Origin: Neurospora tetraspora
Lineage: Eukaryota > Ascomycota > Sordariomycetes > Sordariales > Sordariaceae
NCBI RefSeq assembly: GCF_033439725.1
Contig: NW_026944383.1
Coordinates: forward strand, 1,302,001-1,366,000
Length of the DNA stretch: 64,000 bases
Reading direction: 5' to 3'
Shown: piece after piece, positions 56,604 through 64,000 of the stretch
How the letters are laid out: each line of letters begins with the position of its first letter
Position numbering within the stretch: the stretch's first letter is position 1
The notes under the pieces: model-generated
What the model was told of the DNA's origin: nothing
Seen by the model: the letters and a program-made list of their open reading frames with translations, nothing else
Database searches by the model: none
Program-made: the position numbers and the translations under genes

Positions 56604-58995
56604 ATCTGCCGCAATTATCTCTGGCGCGAAGCCAGCGTTAAGCAAAGCTCCATGAGACCAGGCTGCACTATCATATTTCAGGCTCTCTAAATGCTTCCAC
56701 CCTTTGAGACGCAGGAAGCCTAGTTGGTCGACGACCCTTGTGCCTAGGAATGGACCATTATCCCCGACTGGCACAGCAACATCATTTCAATGGCGAGGAA
56801 CAAGGACCTGCCCCTGCAATATTGATATTTTTGTCCCTTGTTATCGATACAGTTTCCCTTGGAATCGTGCAAAGTCAGAAGACAACATATGCATCCCAGT
56901 TGACCTTTTCATCAAGCGGAACGAGGTAGTCGAGATTGTAGTTAGGACCTCTTTAGTTGGTCGCCCGTACCTGAACTGTCACCCCTTTAATAACCAACCA
57001 ATGCACGCGACGGCGCATGTCCTACCCCAGAAAAAAGGGCACATATGCGAGCGATACGAGAACAAGTCAATAATCTATGCAGGGAAGATGGATATAACTT
57101 CACCGACGAATTTGAAAAGCATCGTCGTGTATGTTGTTCCCAAGCTTGCTAATGACGCGTTTCTATCACCAGGTACCCGGAAGGATCCGGCATTCAGGAA
57201 CAGGGCTCACAACATCACTAAAGCGTCCAGGTGACACCCTATTGTAACCTCTTGGCAAAGGCAACCTAACTTCTGAAGTCAACTGGAACGTGGGGCGAGC
57301 TTATAGATCAGCCCTGGTTTAATTGTTAGCGCGGTTCTTACAACCTCTTTCGATAGGGGAGAAAATACGGGATTCCGGACCTCCCATTGGTCCAAACCAC
57401 CGCAAAACCACAACACTCGATCATGTCCCGCACATATGCACCAAAACTTGACTCCATTCGCAGCGGGCAATAGCGAACTAGAAAATTCCTAAGTCAGAAC
57501 TCTCGCCTAGCCAGCCTAAAAAGGTAAAAGAGCCCTCTGGAAGTCCCGCGCTAACAATTAAACCAGGGTTGAACTGTACTTCTCTCGACCTTCTCCCGCC
57601 TCAACCTCTGCTCTCCGCATATAATGCACGAAGACGGCGATGGCGTTCATCTGACAATACCAAAGACCAACGACAAACATACCCGTACCTACTACTCGAG
57701 CCGGGGTACGACGACAGGTTGAGCATCGAAAAGGAACCGGGCGACCCCCACAGCTGAGCTTGGAATTAAAGTAATTCGTCGCTACCTCGCCAGGTCCCGC
57801 CGCATACGCCTCACGGCGATTTGCAAACCAAGCCGACTTGTTCCATGAGCGATCGGAAAATGTCTCATGAACGGCTTGGCTTACCCGTCGGATATATGCT
57901 TGCCATGAGGGACCAGGGGACGTCTACCTTGTAGGGCTCGGCCGGTCAACGTTCATAAGGAATACAACGGGGGGCAATCACCATATGAGGGGTAAACATG
58001 AACAGCCACGAAGCTGTTCCATGCTCAGCTTGCCCGGTAACTGAGTCTATGTGCAATCCAGGCATGGTCTTGTCAGATTCTGTCATTGTACAGGACAAAG
58101 TTGCCCGAAGTTGGGAAATGTCTTTTGGCCTCACTTCCGGGGTGTTTACTGGCCTCTTCCACTGCGCGCTTTACTAACCATTCACCTCGAAAACGCACAG
58201 GGATGGTAAAGCCTCTTGTCAAGTGTCCTGGGCAATGGAAGAATGGAAAAGAGGCGAAGGACAGGACAGCATTTTGCGCCAATTGAAAGGGTGGGTTCAA
58301 ATCCCAATTGGGCAGAATGAGGCTCGAAGCTTTACATCCTACCAATCTAGTCTCCAATTCGAGGTACCAACGACGACTATAAAATGAAGGGACGCTGTCC
58401 ACGGTGACTATCCAGAGGTATGTGCATCTTCCATGCTTCTCATTCCCTCTACCTTTCATCACTAGGAGCCATTTTTGACCATTTCATTTGTGTTTGTCGC
58501 AGTCGCGCGCACTCTCCACGGACGGCCAACAGGCTGGTGTCTGCCTGAGGGTGTGCCTAGCCCCTTGGTTGTTTCGTGTACTGTACGTACTCTCACCGGA
58601 AAGGGCTCTCCAAGATATTGAGGAGGCACACACCTATCCATCTGTTGGCACATTTCTTCCTCAACATTTCTTCTTGTCTACTTTTTCACACAAATCTTAC
58701 CCGTTTCCACTATTCTATCGATATCTCTGTCTTGAAAACCCTTCTTCTCTTCTCCTTGTGGCTTGTTGCTTCCGAGTCTGTTCCCCTCTACTGTGTACAC
58801 GAATAGCATCAGGTGGGGGACACTTGCGTGTCGCAGCCTTGTGCACTCACACCTCCTTCATCTCCTCACCTATTCATACCAACCTTTCGCCCTTCCGCTA
58901 AGCAGTCCGATTGTATAGTCAACAACTGTTCTCGTCATTTCTATTTCAACACGTCTCAACAGCAGAACAAAGTCAAGCTATAACTCATCAGCGCC
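56604..58995. other. intergenic region with an inverted-repeat element
   Basis: About 2.4 kb. An ORF of 176 codons at 56704-57234 has no support beyond length. The repeat element at 57309-57571 lies inside. From about 58500 the sequence is CT-rich and likely the leader or promoter of the gene at 58996. Confidence 0.5.
57309..57571. mobile_element. MITE-like element with 26-bp terminal inverted repeats
   Basis: CAGCCCTGGTTTAATTGTTA then GCGCGG at 57309-57334 recurs as the reverse complement at 57546-57571 with one mismatch (CAG versus CAA). The total length is about 263 bp with no coding capacity. I do not see a clear target-site duplication, so the superfamily is open. Confidence 0.75.
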
Positions 58996-60934
58996 ATGTT
59001 CAGGGGCGGTTCATCCAAGCCTGATCAGGGCGCTGAGGGATCACGAAAACCTCCCCAGAGCCCAGAAGCGCAAAGGGCCTACAACCAGATGCGGGATGTT
59101 GAGGAAGAATCCAAACGTACGGGGCGCTTAAGCGAAGCTCTACGGCAGCGAGAACGAGACAGACGGAACGTTATCGGTCACAGTCCCTACTTAGAAATTC
59201 CAACACCCCAAAGACGACCTAGATCTCGTACTGGTTCAATCGGCAGTACTGGCCCAGCGTCAACACAAGGCTCGGATGGAGGAGTCGAGGACTGTGGGCG
59301 CAAGAGGCGAGGCCACCGCACCAAACCTTTGGAAGAACCCCAGAGACTGAGAACGGCATTTATTCGGACATACGTTGGTGCTTGCGGAGAATGTCGCACA
59401 CGTAAAGTCAAAGTATGTTGTCCCATCCAACAGACAAGCCCATAGTTGATGGCATAGAATGGCTGACTCTTGTTTGTCAAACCGTTAGTGTACACATTTC
59501 GATGACGCCGAACTCGAAGCCAACTACCAGGCATTGAGACGGTCAAGACTATCAGTATCCCCAAGTTCACCAAGTCTCCATATCCCCATCAGTCCGCCAG
59601 TGTTCTATTCCCCAGTGCAATGTCCGAACGAACTTGTCGGAGTCGGCAGCCACACTGTCGGGTTTCCTAACCAGCCGATCGTGAACCACCACGAACATCT
59701 ACCTGACGACATCGTGCTTGAAAGTCCAACGCTGGTCAATACTTCCAGGGGAGGTCTCTTCCTGTCCAAAGAAGACGCCCCGACCAATATCAATGCAGCC
59801 TATAGCCCAGCCTATAGCCCCTCATATCCTGCCCCTCTTGGCTTTGGTGAGCCATACACACCATTTCCCAACTCTTATCCCGGTTCTCCGATGCTGTCCT
59901 CGCCAGCCTCTTCGGTTGGAGATGTTGACAAACCACTTGGTTTACTCACCAACGACCTCATCTGGGAATGCAAACGAGGAGCCATCGATTCATGGGCAGT
60001 GGCGCCCACCGATAACGGATCGTATCAATGCCACGCACGCTTCCCGAATCATATCACTTTCCTGGAACACTACAGGACTCAACATGAGCCCTTTGTCAAC
60101 GAGAAGATAGTACGTAGATGTAAATGCTGCGGCGCCTTCGAAGGACCCTTCGCTCTGAGCTGCACAAAATGCCAAAACGACGCTTGCTTACTCTGCGATG
60201 CCTCTGGTCCGTTGGACACATGGTATTACGGTACCATGATGCCTCCTGCTCCCAGTTTGACGTCTGGTACATCGACGATAACTACAGGGCAAGGCTTCGG
60301 AAACGGACTGCTGGGTCCTCCATCGTTTTACGGATCCAACTCTTACGGACCTAACTGTCATGGATCTAACCCTTACACATCCAACTCCTACGGCATCTAC
60401 GGCAGCAGCTACGCCGGCTCTACGAGTAATCAGACTTTTGGAACGGCACCAACACCACGGTCTGAACACTCTTTTCACCAAGTAACCTCAAAACAAGGTT
60501 TCACTCGTCATCGCGATGAGAACTCAACCTCCCCCACCACAATTAAGGATCACTCAAAAGGACCTTTCAGAGACCACCACTTTCCCCAAAAGTCATTCGC
60601 CAAATGCGCCTCCCCAACGACGTTCTCCCTCATCCTCAAATCAGCAAAGTCCTTCTCCTTCTCGAACCTCAACCTCAACTTCCCCTGTCTCGCATTGGCG
60701 CACTATCTCATCCTGCTGCTTTTACTTCCTTTGGGGTCTTCGGATGCGAATACCACCACCGCCCCATCGTCTTCTCTGATCAAACGGGCCGCAGAAGATA
60801 TGCCGTTGGTATCGGCTGTGTGTATTGCCCTTGGGGTGTTTGGGATGTGGCTGTTTCGATCTGGATCCCAATCTGTCGAAGAGGTTGCTGAGGAGGGAAG
60901 GGCAAGTTTGTTGCCGATGTCCTTGATCGCGTAA
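58996..60934 (+). CDS. Cys/His-rich putative zinc protein with C-terminal hydrophobic segments
   Basis: Predicted 620-residue protein. Exon 1 is 58996-59412 and exon 2 is 59489-60934; the 76-nt intron (GTATGT...CGTTAG) falls inside a Cys motif. Spliced, it reads GACGECRTRKVKCTHFDDAE, a half Zn-cluster-like C-x2-C-x6-C module. A second Cys/His region (about 310-390) has a C2H2-like CHARFPNHITFLEHYRTQH followed by RRCKCCGAFEGPFALSCTKC and CLLCDASG, i.e. six more clustered Cys. A Gly/Ser/Tyr/Asn-rich repeat zone follows (GSNSYGPNCHGSNPYTSNSY). The last 100 residues hold two hydrophobic stretches (CLALAHYLILLLLLPLG and LVSAVCIALGVFGMWLF). Other frames over 60.5-60.8 kb also look partly coding, so the C-terminal end could be mis-framed. 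Not a recognised family. Regulator or membrane-tethered factor are both open. Confidence 0.7.
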
Positions 60935-63536
60935 TGAGTGGTCAAAGGCGGAGATCACCCTTGTCTCGACTCAAGAATCTAATTCTCTTTTCCCTCCTGC
61001 CTCTTCGGTTCGGTTCGGCGTCCGGTCCTATCGCGGTTGTGTTTGCAACACTGGTTGGTGTCTCGCTCCATCGTCATTTATTCCAAATTTTAATGATGGT
61101 TTTTCAACTCCTCGATTTATATAAACGCTTGTTCGATGTCCTGTATCTTCACTTTCAGTACACGCCTCAGGGAGGAGCAGCTCAGCAAGGATGCTGTCGT
61201 TTTGGTCCATGGTCTCTATGGTGTTTTTGGTCGCAGCCATTGTCAGCGTCGGACTTTGTGGGCTGATGAACTGAATTAATAGAGTACATAACAACAAGTG
61301 GCTTGGTTTACGTAACGAGTCACTCGCTCGGGCAGCCGAGCTTATAATGATTTTATAACATGATGAGGATGGTTTCGAGGAGGCACATGGATCTTTACTC
61401 TGTCCAGGCAGGGCATTAGACATTTAGATAACCCAGGTGGCCAATACTAGATGCTAGCTGGAGACCGTTGACAAGACCCGCGTGTTCGTTCCCAAGTTCC
61501 AACTAAGAATGGGACTAACAGCCTTACGGGCGATGTTATCCTGGCAGGGCAGTGAGTACCACTATTCCCACACACATGTACATGGGGAGTGGACGATGCT
61601 GGACACCAAGCCGACAAGGCTGTTAGTTGTTAGGTAATGGTTGGTAGTTGGCGGTGGCTGTTAGCCGCTGTTATCAATCGGTGGTTTCGAGACCCCCCTC
61701 AGTTTTCCTCGTTCTTTGCTGCACTGGAGTGTCAAAGAGTCACACACAGCCACCACTCTCATATGGGTGTGTGTGGGAGTGTATGGACACAGCCCAATTC
61801 ACAATTCCCATGGCGTCGCATTGATGTGAATTGCAGACTACGGCAATTGGCGGAGATGCTGAAGAGTCATCGATTCAACTAAGCTTTCTTTTGTCCAACC
61901 TTATCCGAGCGATGTGAGAGGAATTGTCTTGTCTGGTTGGTTGCTTGGATGGTCGAGGAAGAGAACTGAAAGAGGAAGGATGCTCGTCGGTGCAGGGATT
62001 GTGGGTAAGCTCTGGGGGACCCTTGCCCGAAAAGAACCCAGCATTTGGAAGCTTGCAAGCTGTCCAATCATTTCAAGAGGAAAGCGAGGAAATGGAGACA
62101 AGCCTGGCTTGGCGCCGCTCCCCACCGTACCCACTCTCTCCACGAAACGGACGAGGGAGATTGAAGTTGTCAACCTCGAGAGATGCCCTGCCAGGCAGAT
62201 AGGCAGCCTGATTGTGTGAAGCAACATCATCACTCTCAAGTGAAGGAAGCAAAGAACTGGGTGGAAAGATATATTGGAATATTTAAAGTAGGGACAGCGA
62301 CGCAAAGTCGTCAATTGGATGATACCATCCCATCCCATAGTGAACATCATGTCAGACAGGAAGGTATGAATCATAAAAAAAAGGTGGAGAGCTCCCGTCT
62401 GCTGGGTTCCCAACCGCCAAAATGTCTTCTCACAGCATCATCATCATCATCAAAGCCATCTGCTCTCTAAAGATGCTGCGTCGGCTACCTTGAAAACAAG
62501 GTTCAATTGACTCATACGCACATGCACATCCCATTGAACCCTTTCGCTCCACATTATTTAGGCACACATCAAGCGTTGCACCCACCTAGAATCGCTCGCC
62601 GTGCTCGACCATGCAGGCCGCTGCCACAACCCCCTTGCTGGGTCGATGGAATGCTGGCTGCTGGAATATTTTGTAGCATTGGTGTGGCCGGACCCAACAT
62701 CAAGATTCAACACATGACCAAGAGATCTTTCACAAACGGATCAAAGTGGTACGTATTCTTCGACATCTTGTAGAAAACGACCTGATTTCAAACTTGAAGC
62801 AGACTTCCTCCATGAGTTTTCAACAGGGGAGGACGGTCGTCTTATGTTTGACGCAGCTGCGATGCGGCTCAGACGTACAAGAAAAGAAGATCAAGAAGTA
62901 GCTGGCCGAAGCGCGCTAAGCCTAATCAGGCTCGCCGACGGCCGTTCCCTCCCCATGTCTTCGCTGCGCCCTCTCGTGGTCACTTCTTGCTGCTTTCGCA
63001 TTGTTGGTCCAAGTGAAATATCGGCGTTGACTCCATCGGCCTACTCCTTCTTGCTCTTCTCTTTTCCTCCTTTTTCCATCGATATCGAATTGAGAGCACA
63101 CAGTCACTCCGGCTTCCCAACCACAGGTGCCCCTGACAAGACAACCCCCTTCGTCTTTCGACACTCAACAAGTGTCCAGTGCACAAGCCGTCGGTGTTAA
63201 CGAGGCAGTCGTCGTCAGCAGTCGAGGAGCATCCCCGTCGCCGTCAAGCATCACGGAGATCTCCCTACTGCCCTGCCGGCACCCCACCAATCTCAAGTTA
63301 CCACACCCACGACAAGCAAGCAAACCCATCGGTATCGCTTGGCCAAAAACAACCTTGATTCAACCGTATCATTCAAGCTTTCCAGAAGCTGGCACACATT
63401 CTCACCAAAGAACCATTCACCAAAGAAAGCCAATCGACTTGGCCCACCCTGGAGCAGTCACGAGACTTTGCTTACCTTAACTCCGACACGTTGTCATCAA
63501 CAATTATCCCCGATACCCCCGAGACTCTGGCTCAAA
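60935..63536. other. long intergenic region and probable leader of the right-edge gene
   Basis: About 2.6 kb with no supported gene; the overlapping ORFs at 61.9-62.2 kb are open on both strands but lack any gene-like feature. The last 400 bp are CA/CT-rich with several short upstream ATGs, fitting a long 5' UTR. Confidence 0.5.
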
Positions 63537-64000
63537 TGGCGGGCATGTCTCGAACCAACTCGGCCAACGCCTTCATGGAGGGCTTCTCGGTCTGCCAGGC
63601 CAACCTCGGCGAGGCCCTCACCTGGCTCCCTGCCATGGGCACTCCCGAGCTCGACGAGATGATCAACGCCTTCATCCCGGGTCCTGCATCCATCAAGGAC
63701 AAGCGTGCCCACATCTCCATGGACTTCCTCAGCTACTCGCAGCGCACTGGCTTCAACTTCAAGTTCTACCCCGTCCCCTCGACTTCCTTTGCCTCCGCTA
63801 GCACTGCTTCTCCAGCAAGCTCTTCGCAGTTCGTCGACTCTGGCTACGCATCCAGCTTCAACGTCTCCCCAATCATTTCCGACTCGAGCGCATGGACCCA
63901 GTCCCCGGCCTCTTTCACTTCCCCAGCCTCCTTCGACGACGCTACCAGGATAGTAAAGGCCCGCTCTTCGACCTCTGCCACCAAGAAGTTGACTGCTCCT
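63537..64000 (+). CDS. unrecognised protein, N-terminal part (partial)
   Basis: An open frame runs off the right edge. I chose the ATG at 63537 (MAGMSRTNSANAFMEGFSVC); a second in-frame ATG follows three codons later with a better purine at -3. The same frame is open back to a TGA at 63355, so an upstream exon cannot be excluded. The first 80 residues look ordered: CQANLGEALTWLPAMGTPEL, DEMINAFIPGPASIKDKRAH, then ISMDFLSYSQRTGFNFKFYP. After that it is Ser/Thr-rich (SGYASSFNVSP). Codon use is strongly C-ending, as in well-expressed Neurospora genes. This kind of N-terminus may belong to a fungal regulator, but I cannot name the family from the visible part. Confidence 0.75.

Noticed and set aside
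56704-57234. 176-codon plus-strand ORF
   Set aside because: No ordered domain or gene-like start; it is followed at once by repeat-bearing intergenic sequence. Length alone is not enough.
58284-58312. tRNA-like TTCAAAT loop (GGTGGGTTCAAATCCCAATT)
   Set aside because: No matching acceptor stem about 70 nt upstream and no D or anticodon arm. The T-arm likeness is chance.
61901-62413. Overlapping ORFs of about 90-170 codons on both strands
   Set aside because: Open on both strands over the same interval without any domain or splice site; more likely a leader or intergenic region.

Overview
The window is nuclear DNA from a filamentous ascomycete, most likely Neurospora or a close relative in the Sordariaceae. 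Three things point there. Coding regions are GC-rich and cut by short introns of about 50-110 nt (one of 242 nt), with GTAAGT/GTATGT/GTACGT donors, CTAAC branch sites and CAG/TAG acceptors. Intergenic regions are long. A 7.7 kb block of AT-rich, stop-riddled sequence has the look of repeat-induced point mutation (RIP). The genus is an inference from style; no marker gene fixes it. Intron boundaries were placed by eye, and joined exons were accepted only when the total length kept frame.

Layout. 1-1142 (-) is the 5' part of an SREBP-type bHLH regulator that runs off the left edge. 1.1-5.8 kb is gene-poor and holds a MITE-like element. 5846-6816 (+) encodes a small secreted cellobiose-dehydrogenase-type cytochrome (AA8). 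6959-14642 is a RIP-mutated Ty3/gypsy-type LTR retrotransposon with 207-bp LTRs and a 5-bp target duplication, inserted in an older repeat. 15.5-16.5 kb is a low-complexity orphan. 18.6-26.8 kb is a run of five small genes for Arg/Ser/Tyr-rich, disordered, highly charged proteins (four on -, one on +); two of them share a duplicated promoter of about 280 bp. I recognise none of these five.

The right half is mostly conserved housekeeping genes: a GRIP-domain golgin (27-30.6 kb, -), a lunapark-family ER protein (32.3-33.6 kb, +), a Ser-rich orphan (34.5-35.9 kb), a 717-residue protein with five 27-residue repeats (37.9-40.1 kb), a probably damaged gene (40.7-41.7 kb, -), an AzgA-type purine permease (45.8-47.9 kb, +), a two-domain GFA-like zinc protein (48.7-49.9 kb, +), a BAR-SH3 protein (50.4-52.1 kb, -), an Mte1/Dbl2/ZGRF1-type DUF2439 protein (53.4-56.6 kb, +), a Cys-rich putative zinc protein with hydrophobic C-terminal segments (59-60.9 kb, +), and the start of an unrecognised gene at the right edge.

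There is no operon logic. The conserved genes cover unrelated cell functions: Golgi tethering, ER shape, purine uptake, membrane curvature at endocytic sites, and recombination repair. The parts that may be new are the small-gene run with duplicated promoters, the nested repeat around the retroelement, and three short inverted-repeat elements. No tRNA, rRNA or CRISPR was found.
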